A stretch of 44,161 bases of DNA from Gammaproteobacteria bacterium (GTDB lineage: Bacteria > Pseudomonadota > Gammaproteobacteria > Pseudomonadales > PIVM01): NCBI GenBank assembly GCA_003353945.1, contig PIVM01000032.1, forward strand, positions 1 through 44,161. The letters run 5' to 3'. The notes under the pieces are model-generated. The model made no database searches, was not told where the DNA came from, and saw only the letters and a program-made list of their open reading frames with translations. Shown here piece after piece: positions 23,278-32,246 of the stretch. The position numbers and the translations under genes are program-made. Positions within the stretch are counted from its first letter, which is position 1. Each line of letters begins with the position of its first letter.

Positions 23278-24411
23278 TCAACCTTCGCTACTCGCTATCT
23301 TTTTTCTTGATGCACGAGAGGCTGCTTTAATCGAGGCTTCAACAAGGGTTCCGTTGCGAACCCACTGCCCGCTTTTCAATAGTTTCATCTCAGCTTTATA
23401 AAAGGGATCTAATAACTGTGCCATTCCGGCAAAACAGGCAAGATGGTCATAGCGTTTATTGGGAGGAAAATCCATTGGAATACCCACCTCAGCAATATGA
23501 TCGGCCTGAACATGACCCAAGGCTGTCCAGTGGCTACGCCCTTCCTCCCCCGTATCAAAAGAAAATGGCATCGGCCAATCATTCGGCGTCTGACCAAACC
23601 ATGCACTTTTAACTGTTACAAAACCATCGTTAGGACCACCCCCCTTGTTTTCCGGGATATTGAGCAATCCCTCATAACCATCCTTCAAAATGGGACTGAC
23701 CAATTTTTCGCTCTCAGGATTACCCGCAATGGTATAGCACTTCACCTCGGGGTTATCTTTAATAATATTATTAAAATACTCCAACATATACTTGCGACCG
23801 ATCGATTCAATCGCCGTCATAGCATCCTGGGGCTTTCCATCAAACATCATCGCGATAAGGCTGGCGATTTCCGAAATTGCTTTGATAATCTTTTTTTCCT
23901 CCTTATCGCCATTCATTTGATCAACAAGAGCACAACCAAGGTGTGGTGCTCCGATAGTAATCAGGGCATTAACATGTTCATAGCCCAAACCGGCAAGAGG
24001 CCCCAAGGGGGTATCCTGAGCAGGTCCAGTCGGTGCGATGAGCACCCGCGCGTCAAGCCCACCCTGACTGTGGGCAATCAGGTGTACTTTATCTGCTCCC
24101 GTGTGCTGTCGAATTTCCTCAATATGATGCATCCATCGAGCAGCCCGGCTTTGTGGCGTACCAAAAGGTACAACCTGTGGCGCATAAGCGCGATACCCCA
24201 TTTGCGTTAGAAGCTGCACAACACCATTGAAATATTCAAATAGCACGTGATCAAAGATTTTTATTTCCCGAAAACCGGCAAAGCCATGCATCAAAATAAT
24301 GGGCTCACACTCATTGGCTGGTTGATTTATTATTGAAAGAAAATTTCTAGCCAAACTACAGACAGTTGCATTGGTTCCATTAACCAACATTTTATAGCTG
24401 TTCATACCCAT
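23278..24411 (-). CDS. Lipase-like alpha/beta hydrolase
   Basis: Alpha/beta hydrolase of 377 residues resembling bacterial triacylglycerol lipases. IILMHGFAGFREI forms the oxyanion-side strand and turn. VHLIAHSQGGLDARVLI is the nucleophile elbow with the catalytic Ser at about 115. ALITIGAPHLGCALVDQM follows, as in lipases of family I. A later PNDGFVTVKSAWFG and SHWTALGHVQADH probably supply the Asp and His. No signal peptide is evident and no lipase foldase gene is adjacent, so it may be cytoplasmic or exported in another way. The ATG at 24411 is preferred because AAGGAG lies 9 bases upstream; the ATG at 24441 lacks one. Substrate could be a glyceride, polyester or wax-type ester. Confidence 0.82.
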   Translation of the reverse strand: MGMNSYKMLVNGTNATVCSLARNFLSIINQPANECEPIILMHGFAGFREIKIFDHVLFEYFNGVVQLLTQMGYRAYAPQVVPFGTPQSRAARWMHHIEEIRQHTGADKVHLIAHSQGGLDARVLIAPTGPAQDTPLGPLAGLGYEHVNALITIGAPHLGCALVDQMNGDKEEKKIIKAISEIASLIAMMFDGKPQDAMTAIESIGRKYMLEYFNNIIKDNPEVKCYTIAGNPESEKLVSPILKDGYEGLLNIPENKGGGPNDGFVTVKSAWFGQTPNDWPMPFSFDTGEEGRSHWTALGHVQADHIAEVGIPMDFPPNKRYDHLACFAGMAQLLDPFYKAEMKLLKSGQWVRNGTLVEASIKAASRASRKKIASSEG

Positions 24412-25188
24412 ATCATTACTCTCCTTGTAAGGAATTGTCATTTTCTCTTAAAGCAATAGCACTAAGACTATAGCCTGTATTGGGTTGCATTGCTTTATCA
24501 AATTTTCAAAGATTATTGAGACATCATTAGATAAACCATGCTTCTCGTATTTCAAGCGCCCTACTACCCGAAACACTCCTACAATACTCAAAAACCCTCA
24601 CACCACCAGTATAAAAAACACCCAAATAAAACCATTCTGAAAACGGCACGGTTTCGCATCAAAGGGGTCAAAGAAGTCGCATCTATTTTAAATTTGATCA
24701 ATAAGCGGATATGGCTCGTCAATAATATTTTTTGTCCATTTCCTGTTCAAAAATTTTTCCAACCGCAGCATATAAAGTAATCTATTGCCTCGTACGATCC
24801 CAAAAACACAGTTATTTCTAATCGCCGCTTTTGCTTTTTTATTTGCCCGCTCAGTTTTGCATAAAATATTTTTCAAGCATACCTCTGTTTCATTTTCCTC
24901 ATGATAAAAGGAAATAAAATCTGTCACATTAAATTCAGAATTAGTTAGTAGCAGATCAAAAGTTATAATCCTAACTAGTTCAACGCACCAAGTGTTAGCT
25001 TTTCTGATAAAGATATTGTTCGATTATCAAAAAACAATATACACCATCGCCAAAGCTTATCTTTCAGAAAAATAAATATTAACTATCATTGGTACTAATG
25101 ATCGATTTCATCCATATTCGCTGCGTTAGTATTCCAACCCATAACCGGTGATTGAGAAAGAAATCAACAAACCACTCAACAAACGGAC
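24412..25188. other. Long AT-rich intergenic region
   Basis: About 780 bp between the lipase (minus) and porin (plus) genes, so it should hold both promoters. A 79-codon minus-strand frame (24688-24927, GTG start) has no ribosome binding site or motif and is not called. AAAGGGGTC at 24659-24667 matches the core of the inverted repeat near nhaA, a weak hint of another element end. Confidence 0.45.
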
Positions 25189-26538
25189 ATGAAGAACATT
25201 ATGAAAAACCGTTACTGTTCGTCAAATTGGACTTTCTTTACTGCTCTTGTCACAAGCCTGCTGTTATATAGTCCGCAACTCTATGCTGCTGATCAGACGG
25301 CAAGGATAAATCACAAGCTTGATAAGCTGGAGAATCGCCTGTCCGATCTAGAAGAGCGGATTAAGATAAACGGCTTTTTCAGTGCCGGATTGGTTACCGG
25401 TGATGAGGAGGCTGAGTTTGATATTCTTGGAATTTATGATGACCCAAGCACCATAGCTGATGCGGTAGGTGGCGTGCAGTTTACGGTAAAGGTCACCGAT
25501 AAGCTGAATTACGTTTCTCAGTTTGTGGCCAGAGGCAACGAAGATTACGATGTAGAAATGGCCTGGAATTTTATTAGCTATAAGATGAACAACAGTCTGA
25601 CATTGCGTGCAGGCAAAATGAGACTGCCTTATTACATGGCCTCTGAATACCTGGAAGTAGGTTATGCTTACCCATGGGTTCGGCCACCCAATGCCATGTA
25701 CCGTGTTGTGTTGGATAACTACACCGGTTATGAGGCGACCTACAAAATGCTCATCGGGCAGACTATCAGCAACACGAAAGTGTTTTATGGTTCTGCGCAA
25801 GCCAGCGACACGGATTTTGCCCTCGACATCCAGGACCTTGTTGGTATGGAGACCTTGCTTGAATGGGAAAATTGGATTTTCCGAATTGGCTATACCCGGG
25901 GCAAGTTCACCATCGGTGGCAGCTTCCTTGATCCGCTTGATGAAGGCATTGCTGGTATTCAAGCAGTAATGCGAGGATTTATTGCTGCAGCCCCCGCACT
26001 GGTACCGACGAATCTGGTCACGGCCAACTGGAACAAAACAGCTTCGACCAGCCTTGATCAGGATACCTATGATTTTACCTCAGCGGGTATGCAGTATGAT
26101 AACGGAAGCACTTTGGTAATAGCAGAGGTCGTCCGTTCCCATATCGCGGGTTTTCTCCCTTCTCGTGAATCCGGCTATATTACTGCGGGGTACCGTATCG
26201 AAACCTGGCTTCCCTATGTGACTATTGGCAAGACTTATACCCACGATGATGAAATGCGCAATCAGTATGCAGCAGCGGCCGAGTGGATTGGAACATCTCC
26301 GTTTCTTCCGGCTGAGAGTGTTGCACTCAGTGGCCTGGCTGCGCCAATTAACGGATTTAGTACCGAGTACGATCAGTACACATTAGGAGTACGTTGGGAC
26401 ATTATGTCTAATGTCGCGCTGAAATTTGCCGTCGACCACTTTAGCAGCTTCGGTAAATCAGGAGGTCCATTTTCCAATAGTTTGGATACGGATGGCAACA
26501 CTGATGTCTACAGCTTTATTATTGATTCTATGTTCTAA
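25189..26538 (+). CDS. Outer-membrane porin with N-terminal coiled coil
   Basis: Beta-barrel protein of 449 residues. An N-terminal signal sequence (about 1-33, cleaving after LYA-A) is followed by a short coiled coil, INHKLDKLENRLSDLEERI, and then by amphipathic strands such as LTLRAGKMRLPYYM and FRIGYTRGKFTIGG. The last residue is Phe (IIDSMF), an outer-membrane targeting signal. The pattern matches trimeric porins that start with a coiled coil. Substrate unknown. It is followed by a short PstS-like gene after 18 bp, so the two form an operon. Start could also be the ATG at 25201. Confidence 0.8.
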   Translation: MKNIMKNRYCSSNWTFFTALVTSLLLYSPQLYAADQTARINHKLDKLENRLSDLEERIKINGFFSAGLVTGDEEAEFDILGIYDDPSTIADAVGGVQFTVKVTDKLNYVSQFVARGNEDYDVEMAWNFISYKMNNSLTLRAGKMRLPYYMASEYLEVGYAYPWVRPPNAMYRVVLDNYTGYEATYKMLIGQTISNTKVFYGSAQASDTDFALDIQDLVGMETLLEWENWIFRIGYTRGKFTIGGSFLDPLDEGIAGIQAVMRGFIAAAPALVPTNLVTANWNKTASTSLDQDTYDFTSAGMQYDNGSTLVIAEVVRSHIAGFLPSRESGYITAGYRIETWLPYVTIGKTYTHDDEMRNQYAAAAEWIGTSPFLPAESVALSGLAAPINGFSTEYDQYTLGVRWDIMSNVALKFAVDHFSSFGKSGGPFSNSLDTDGNTDVYSFIIDSMF

Positions 26539-26556
26539 GCTTGGCGGAGTTCCTAT

Positions 26557-26991
26557 ATGAAATACTGTAACAACAAAATATTCCCGCTGGCGGCTCTTGG
26601 TTTGTGGCTTTTAGCATCTACCTGCCTGGCTGAAGTCGTTGTCGTTGTCCACCCCAGCAACGCCTCTTCGGCTCTAAGTAATTCTGAGGCTAGCAATATT
26701 TTCTTAGGCAAAACCAGCAGCTTTCCCAGTGGAGATAACGCGGTACCTCTCGATCAAAGCGCGGACTCTACAGCCCGCGATCATTTTTACAACGTCCTTG
26801 TTAAGAAAAATCCATCGCAATTAAGAGCCTACTGGTCAAGAATGATTTTTACGGGCAAAGCGCAGCCACCAAAAGAAGTGTTCGATGACGCCGAAGTCAA
26901 AGAACTCATCAGCAAAAATCCCAATTTAATCGGCTACATTGATAGCTCTCAGATTGATGATACCGTTAAGGTTGTTTTGCGCATACCTTAA
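26557..26991 (+). CDS. Short PstS-like periplasmic binding protein
   Basis: Secreted protein of 144 residues with a signal peptide ending in CLA-E. It resembles the family of small phosphate-ABC-transporter-like binding proteins: VVVHPSNASSALSNSEASNIFLGKTSSFPSG, then VPLDQSADSTARDHFYNVLVKK, YWSRMIFTGKAQPPKEV, and a last piece IGYIDSS. It is about half the length of a true PstS and has no transport genes nearby, so it is probably not a transporter subunit. GGAG precedes the ATG. Co-transcribed with the porin, as such proteins often are, perhaps as a periplasmic partner. Confidence 0.82.
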   Translation: MKYCNNKIFPLAALGLWLLASTCLAEVVVVVHPSNASSALSNSEASNIFLGKTSSFPSGDNAVPLDQSADSTARDHFYNVLVKKNPSQLRAYWSRMIFTGKAQPPKEVFDDAEVKELISKNPNLIGYIDSSQIDDTVKVVLRIP

Positions 26992-27287
26992 TGGTGCATC
27001 GTTTTATCAGCTTGAGAATTCGTTGGCACTGAAAAACCAGCCGCGCACAATTGCTACTACCGAATGTGAGCTAAGAAACACCCAATACGTCAATCAAGCC
27101 CGGCCTTTGTATTAGGCGTTTTGTCTTTTATTTTTAGCGGGCAAATTTAACACCATTGCCGTTGCAAAACGGCGTCATATCTTTTCCTTAGTGAAGATCT
27201 AACGGGGCAATCCATGGGGCAATCCGTTTTTATCGCAAAAGCGGCCCGATCGAATTACCGATCTGCAAAAACGCACAATAAAATTCT
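26992..27287. other. Intergenic region with a possible terminator
   Basis: Convergent ends of the porin operon and the F420 operon. ACACCCAATAC (27078-27088) and GTATTAGGCGT (27109-27119) form an imperfect stem followed by a T-rich stretch. GGGGCAATCC is repeated directly at 27204-27213 and 27216-27225. No gene seen. Confidence 0.45.
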
Positions 27288-29714
27288 TTAAGCGGACTTC
27301 CCTAACACTTTGGATTTCAGTCGCATTGACTTCCGCGCAGCGGCTAAACGCTCTTCACTCACCGGCTCATACAGGGTGGTTCTCTGCCACGGATCGCGAC
27401 CCAGGATTTCAATCTGTGATTCCAGCTGCATTGCGCTCATTTCCTCACCGTGGCACGCACCGGCTGCACGGGTAATGGATTCATTCATCAAGGTGCCGCC
27501 CAGGTCATTGGCGCCAGCCTGCAAACAAATCTGTGTGCCAGCCTGCCCCAGTTTTACCCACGATGTCTGGATATTACGAATCACCGGCGACAACACCAGT
27601 CGCGCCACCGCATGCATCAGCACGCATTCACGAAAGGTCGGTCCCCTGCGCGCCCTACCCTTTAAATACACTGGCGATTCATCGGCAACAAACGCCAGTG
27701 GTACAAATTCGGTAAAACCACCCGTGCGCAATTGCAGATCCCGAATGCTGACCAAGTGACTTGCCCAGTGTGCCAATCGATCCACATGACCAAACATAAT
27801 GGTCGAAGTAGATTTCAAACCGAGCCGATGCGCGGTTTCCATCACTTCCAGCCATTGGGCTGTATTGATTTTGTCGTGACAAATTATCTGGCGCACGTCG
27901 TCGTCTAGAATCTCAGCAGCAGTGCCAGGCAAAGTACCTAGCCCCGCCTCCTTGAGGCACATCAGGAACTGTTCGACACTGAGATTCAAGGTCTGTGCAC
28001 CCTGCCAGATTTCCAACGGTGAAAACCCGTGAATATGCATGTCGGGTGCGACCGATTTTACAGCACGGCAAATATCGATATACGTCTGCCCTGTATAATC
28101 TGGATGGATACCGCCCTGCAGACACACTTCAGTCGCGCCCATCTGCCAGGCTTCCTCCGTACGCTGTGCAATCTCCTCATTACCCAAATCATAGGGACGA
28201 CCTCGAAGATCTTCACTCGATTTACCTTTGGAAAAAGCGCAGAACTGACATTTGAAATAACAGATATTGGTGTAATTGATATTGCGGTTGACGACAAAGC
28301 TGACCGTATCAGCACATAGCGTTTGGCGTCGCTGATCGGCCTGCTGGCAGACGTAGGCAAAATCAGCTCCACGACTTTGAAACAAGCGTACGATCTGCTG
28401 TTCACTAAGCAGTTCACCTTCGATACTCTGATTAACAATATGCTGCACTTCACTGGAAACAGACTTTGGATTCAAACTTTGCTGCAAGCAGCTGGTATCG
28501 GCTTCGGGCGGTGTTTGATCACGGCCAGTGAGCCAGTCATCCGTACGCGGAAAACCTTCCGTATCTACTGCTTGCAATACAGCACGGTGCAATTCGGGAG
28601 CTAACCAGCGCGTGTAATCCAGCACATAATCGGGGTAGACAGTGAGCCGTTCCTGCAAATATTTGCCTGTCAGCGCCGTTTCTTTTGCCAGCTTATCCAG
28701 GTGCGGCCAAGGCGCCTCAGGATTGACAAAATCCGGTGTCACCGGCGACACACCACCCCAGTCATTAATGCCGGCATTAATAATCTGCGGCAAGACACCG
28801 GGACTCAAATTCGGTGGCGCCTGTATGCTCATATCTGCGCCAAAAACCAGCCGTGCAATCGCCAGTGTCCACAGCATATCGTCAAGGTCAGGTTCCGGCG
28901 ACTGCGCCATTTTCGTCTCGGCCTTGGCGCGAAAATTCTGAATAATGATTTCCTGCAGATGACCATACTGCTGATGCACATCGCGCAAAGCCAGAAGAGA
29001 CTCAATACGCTCACGGCGTGTTTCTCCAATGCCAATCAGGATACCACTGGTAAACGGTACATTGGCTTCGCCTACCAACCGGATTGTTTTCAAACGTTGC
29101 TCGGGTTGTTTGTCGGCTGAACCAAAATGCGGACCACCTTTTTCACACAGCCGTGTGGAGGCCGACTCCAGCATAATGCCCATGGAGGCTGACACAGGAC
29201 GTAAAAGAGCGATTTCCTCTGCCGTCATGCAACCCGCATTAATATGGGGAAATACGCCTGTTTCTTCAAAAATGCGTTTCGCCACATGGGCAACATATTC
29301 AAGCGTTGAAACAAAGCCCATTTCTTTAAGCACTTGACGGGCGGCAACGTAACGCAATTCCGGTTTTTCCCCCAGCGTCAACAAGGCTTCCTTGCAACCC
29401 TGTTCTGCCCCAAGGCGAACCTGTTGCAGCACCTCTTCAACCGGCATATAAGGGCTAATCAATTGCCCCGGCGTTTGTGCAAAGGTGCAATAGTGACAAA
29501 CATTCCTGCACAAATGGGTAAGCGGTATAAAGACTTTGCGCGAATACGTTATCAGGTTGCGATGATGTTGATCACGTAGTCGTGCGGCACTGGCCATCAG
29601 CTTTGCCGTATCGGACTCGCCTGCCAGTTGTATGGCCTGTCCAGCAGAAAGGACGCCCCCCCGCTCCACGAGTGCCAATAGTTGATTCGCCGTCTCCGGC
29701 TGACTTGCGTTCAT
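27288..29714 (-). CDS. fbiC: FO synthase, fused CofG-CofH (FbiC)
   Basis: Bifunctional radical-SAM enzyme of 808 residues. It makes the deazaflavin chromophore FO of coenzyme F420 from tyrosine and 5-amino-6-ribitylaminouracil. The N-terminal CofG half has a CxxxCxxC cluster at Cys69, Cys73 and Cys76 (CRNVCHYCTF), then GEKPELRY and NDWGGVSPVTPD. The C-terminal CofH half has a second cluster at Cys485, Cys489 and Cys492 (CYFKCQFCAFSKG), LQGGIHPDY, HIHGFSPLEI and ANDLGGTLMNE. Both clusters are intact, so full activity is expected. Its ATG overlaps the cofC stop. The fused form is usual in Actinobacteria; archaea mostly have separate subunits. Confidence 0.96.
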   Translation of the reverse strand: MNASQPETANQLLALVERGGVLSAGQAIQLAGESDTAKLMASAARLRDQHHRNLITYSRKVFIPLTHLCRNVCHYCTFAQTPGQLISPYMPVEEVLQQVRLGAEQGCKEALLTLGEKPELRYVAARQVLKEMGFVSTLEYVAHVAKRIFEETGVFPHINAGCMTAEEIALLRPVSASMGIMLESASTRLCEKGGPHFGSADKQPEQRLKTIRLVGEANVPFTSGILIGIGETRRERIESLLALRDVHQQYGHLQEIIIQNFRAKAETKMAQSPEPDLDDMLWTLAIARLVFGADMSIQAPPNLSPGVLPQIINAGINDWGGVSPVTPDFVNPEAPWPHLDKLAKETALTGKYLQERLTVYPDYVLDYTRWLAPELHRAVLQAVDTEGFPRTDDWLTGRDQTPPEADTSCLQQSLNPKSVSSEVQHIVNQSIEGELLSEQQIVRLFQSRGADFAYVCQQADQRRQTLCADTVSFVVNRNINYTNICYFKCQFCAFSKGKSSEDLRGRPYDLGNEEIAQRTEEAWQMGATEVCLQGGIHPDYTGQTYIDICRAVKSVAPDMHIHGFSPLEIWQGAQTLNLSVEQFLMCLKEAGLGTLPGTAAEILDDDVRQIICHDKINTAQWLEVMETAHRLGLKSTSTIMFGHVDRLAHWASHLVSIRDLQLRTGGFTEFVPLAFVADESPVYLKGRARRGPTFRECVLMHAVARLVLSPVIRNIQTSWVKLGQAGTQICLQAGANDLGGTLMNESITRAAGACHGEEMSAMQLESQIEILGRDPWQRTTLYEPVSEERLAAARKSMRLKSKVLGKSA

Positions 29715-30439
29715 TGAGAGCTGTCCTCCACACCGGGCTGTCCCCGCGTAATACCATCCGTATCAATACCCATAGACCGAACCCTACTGGCGATACCCGA
29801 ATCGCGCAAATACAACCAGCTGCGTTTGTTAGCTCCTGTCTCTTGCATCATTTCAACCAGATGGACCAAATCCGAGGGGGAATCCACATCAATTGCCAAA
29901 TCAGCCTGCGGCGACACAGTCACATTGACCCCGCGCTCTTGTGCCTCTCGACGGTGCCGCTCACAGCTACCCTCACCGTAAAAAAAGGGAATGACCTTCG
30001 GCGGAGAACAAATCATCACATTGCTACCCTGTCCAGAAACATCCGGTGCAATCGTGATTCCGGGCTGACAGTGACTAGTGCACAGTTGCGTCAGCGAGTG
30101 AGGCGTTGCCAATGGTATATCACCGTGAATCACCAGCATTGTGTCCACACCCTGTGTAGCAATATAGGTCGCTGCCTTTGCCACAGCACCATTAAGACCT
30201 GTTTTTTCCAGCGGCTTCTCCGCCAAATGTGTTGCACCATAGTTAGCGGCCAACATTGCGGCTGCAGGATCATCTGAAACCAGCAAAATATGGTCAATTT
30301 CCGAACATTCAACCAGTGTTTGCAATACGTCTTCTACCATGGCCTGAAACAAGGCCCGGCGTTCATACGGAGCTAATACACCCGATAAGCGCTGTTTGGC
30401 ATTCATAAAATCTTTTAAAGGTAATACCGCCCATATCAT
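29711..30439 (-). CDS. cofC: CofC, phospholactate-type guanylyltransferase of F420 synthesis
   Basis: Nucleotidyltransferase of 242 residues that activates a phospho-C3 acid (2-phospholactate, phosphoenolpyruvate or 3-phosphoglycerate, depending on lineage) with GTP, for transfer onto FO. Motifs: WAVLPLKDFMNAKQRLSG, VSDDPAAAMLA, GLNGAVAKA, VIHGDIPLA, APDVSGQGSNVM and PFFYGEGSCERH, matching CofC/FbiD along the protein. The substrate choice cannot be read reliably from the sequence. Overlaps cofD upstream and fbiC downstream by ATGA. A C-terminal stretch of about 35 residues beyond the core is unassigned. Confidence 0.92.
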   Translation of the reverse strand: MIWAVLPLKDFMNAKQRLSGVLAPYERRALFQAMVEDVLQTLVECSEIDHILLVSDDPAAAMLAANYGATHLAEKPLEKTGLNGAVAKAATYIATQGVDTMLVIHGDIPLATPHSLTQLCTSHCQPGITIAPDVSGQGSNVMICSPPKVIPFFYGEGSCERHRREAQERGVNVTVSPQADLAIDVDSPSDLVHLVEMMQETGANKRSWLYLRDSGIASRVRSMGIDTDGITRGQPGVEDSSQ

Positions 30440-31419
30440 AACGACGTATTCTCTTTCATGGCATACGCAAAATCGATGACAACTTCGGCCAGATCCATTC
30501 GATCCTGCAAGGAACGCATCACCGTATTATGTGTTGTGACCTGCAGACCTAAATCAACAATCTGTGCCCGACTATCGGCATCCTGCTCATCCAGCACAAA
30601 ACCGTCAATCCAGTCAGCATAGTATTGCGCCACGCCATAGGCGTTAGTGGGCATGGATAATTCAGCCATCATTTTTGCTGTTGGTCCCTTGATGGCTTCA
30701 CCTTTGACAATCGGGCTAACGGCAATAACGGGAGCCGATATCTGCTGCAATGTTTCTCGCACGCCTCGTAGCGATATAATGGGTTCCACACTGACAAAGG
30801 GATTAGAGGGACAAATCACAACCGCTGCCAATGCGGGATCATGGAGACTGGCAAGAAACTCCTCACTCGGATTTGCCTGGTCAATCCCTGAAAAACGAAA
30901 CCCTTTGACGACGGGTTTGCATTGCTCGCGCACAAAATAATGCTGGAAAGCCAATTCGCCCTGATCCGTTATCAGCATTGTTCTGACAGCATCATCGCTC
31001 ATGGGCAAAACAGGATGTTTAACACCCACGCGATTGCACAAATAAGCCGTTGCCTCAGTCAAGGAACAACCTTCTTTAAAAAGAACTGAACGTTGAATAT
31101 GGGTTGCCAGGTCGCGATCACCCAGGCGAAACCAATTCTCACCACCCAAACGTTCCAGGGCTGACATGCAATGCCAGCTCTCTCCCTCCAGCCCCCAACC
31201 CAATTCCCGGTTATTGAGTTCCGCCAGGGTATACATCACCGTATCCAGATCGGGCGAAATAGGCAGACCCAGATGTTCGAAATCATCCGCCGTGTTGGCC
31301 ACAATCGTGAGCTGATCCGAAGGTAAAATTCGCGAGAGGCCAAGCGCCAGTTTAGCGCCACCCACACCACCACTGAGTGCTACAATCTTGTTCTTTTCTG
31401 GAGCGTTAGCCATCATCAT
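30436..31419 (-). CDS. cofD: CofD, 2-phospho-L-lactate transferase
   Basis: Transferase of about 327 residues that joins the activated phospho-acid to FO to form F420-0 or its dehydro form. It starts with KIVALSGGVGGAKLALGL, the family hallmark. Further matches are VANTADDFEHLGLPISPDLDTVMYTLAEL, ESWHCMSAL, WFRLGDRDLATHIQRS, VCPSNPFVSVEPII and SPIVKGEAIKGPTAKMM, all typical of CofD/FbiA. A run of three consecutive ATGs (31419-31411), preceded by TTG, makes the exact start uncertain by a few residues. It follows cofE closely and overlaps cofC by ATGA. Confidence 0.95.
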   Translation of the reverse strand: MMMANAPEKNKIVALSGGVGGAKLALGLSRILPSDQLTIVANTADDFEHLGLPISPDLDTVMYTLAELNNRELGWGLEGESWHCMSALERLGGENWFRLGDRDLATHIQRSVLFKEGCSLTEATAYLCNRVGVKHPVLPMSDDAVRTMLITDQGELAFQHYFVREQCKPVVKGFRFSGIDQANPSEEFLASLHDPALAAVVICPSNPFVSVEPIISLRGVRETLQQISAPVIAVSPIVKGEAIKGPTAKMMAELSMPTNAYGVAQYYADWIDGFVLDEQDADSRAQIVDLGLQVTTHNTVMRSLQDRMDLAEVVIDFAYAMKENTSL

Positions 31420-31433
31420 CAACGACGCCCCAT

Positions 31434-32198
31434 TTACCGAAACAGGTCCATGGATTTATCTCGTATCAGCTCAGAGGAACCCTGATCGGACGGCCTCAGA
31501 TTCGCTCCACGTATCAACACCACTGGAACACCTTCTGCCGCCTGTCCCATCATAAAAGAGGCCGCCGCCGCCAGTTCATCCGCAACCGCCACTTCCGTCA
31601 CTTCCATTTTACGCTCAAACAAATCACTCTGTCCTACCATATCCACCAAGGATTCAAAACCTGCCGTACCAATAGCAAAACCCATCGTGCCATTACGCCA
31701 GGCCCGCCCTGCGCTGTCGTTAATAATAATGCGAATATCTTTATGGCCTCTCTGTAACAATGATGCCCGCAATTGCGCTGCGCTGGCATCCGGGTTCTGA
31801 GGCAATAGCAGCACCTGCTCATCCCCTTCTACTGACGGAATATTGGAACGATCAATCCCCGCATTGGCATGAACATATCCCAACGTGTGTTCGACGATAA
31901 CGACACCGGGTCGAACACGCACAACCTCTTTCGATTCCCGCAGAATCAACTCCACTAAACGTGGATCCTTGTCGCACTCCACTGCAAGCTCTGTTGCGCG
32001 CTGAGAGGGTTCAACCTCGCTCAAGCACACATACCGGTTTTCCGCCTTGGAAATGATTTTTTGTGCAATGACCAGTAAGTCACCTGATTGCAAATCCAGG
32101 CCATTGTGTACCAGGCAGTCACAGACAAAACTGGCTACGTCATCCCCCGGTTCAACCAGGGGAAAGCCTGATAAAGAATGTAACTGCATGCTATTCAT
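31434..32198 (-). CDS. cofE: CofE, F420-0:gamma-glutamyl ligase
   Basis: GTP-dependent ligase of 254 residues that adds glutamates to F420-0. Motifs: DLLVIAQKIISKAENRYV, GVVIVEHTLGYVHANAGIDRSN, VEGDEQVLLLPQNPDASA, INDSAGRAWRNGTMGFAIGTAG, and DELAAAASFMMGQAAEGVPVVLIRG, which together span the whole family. It is the stand-alone form: the nitroreductase-like C-terminal domain of actinobacterial FbiB, which reduces dehydro-F420-0, is missing. If the pathway goes through a phosphoenolpyruvate intermediate, a separate reductase would be needed. The start is the ATG at 32198 or an upstream TTG at 32204. Confidence 0.95.
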   Translation of the reverse strand: MNSMQLHSLSGFPLVEPGDDVASFVCDCLVHNGLDLQSGDLLVIAQKIISKAENRYVCLSEVEPSQRATELAVECDKDPRLVELILRESKEVVRVRPGVVIVEHTLGYVHANAGIDRSNIPSVEGDEQVLLLPQNPDASAAQLRASLLQRGHKDIRIIINDSAGRAWRNGTMGFAIGTAGFESLVDMVGQSDLFERKMEVTEVAVADELAAAASFMMGQAAEGVPVVLIRGANLRPSDQGSSELIRDKSMDLFR

Positions 32199-32246
32199 AA
32201 GCAAGGTCTAACATAAGCAACATCTCACAGCTTTACACAGAAACGG

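Noticed and set aside
24688-24927. Minus-strand open frame of 79 codons in the lipase-porin gap
   Set aside because: GTG start without a ribosome binding site and no recognisable family; insufficient support.
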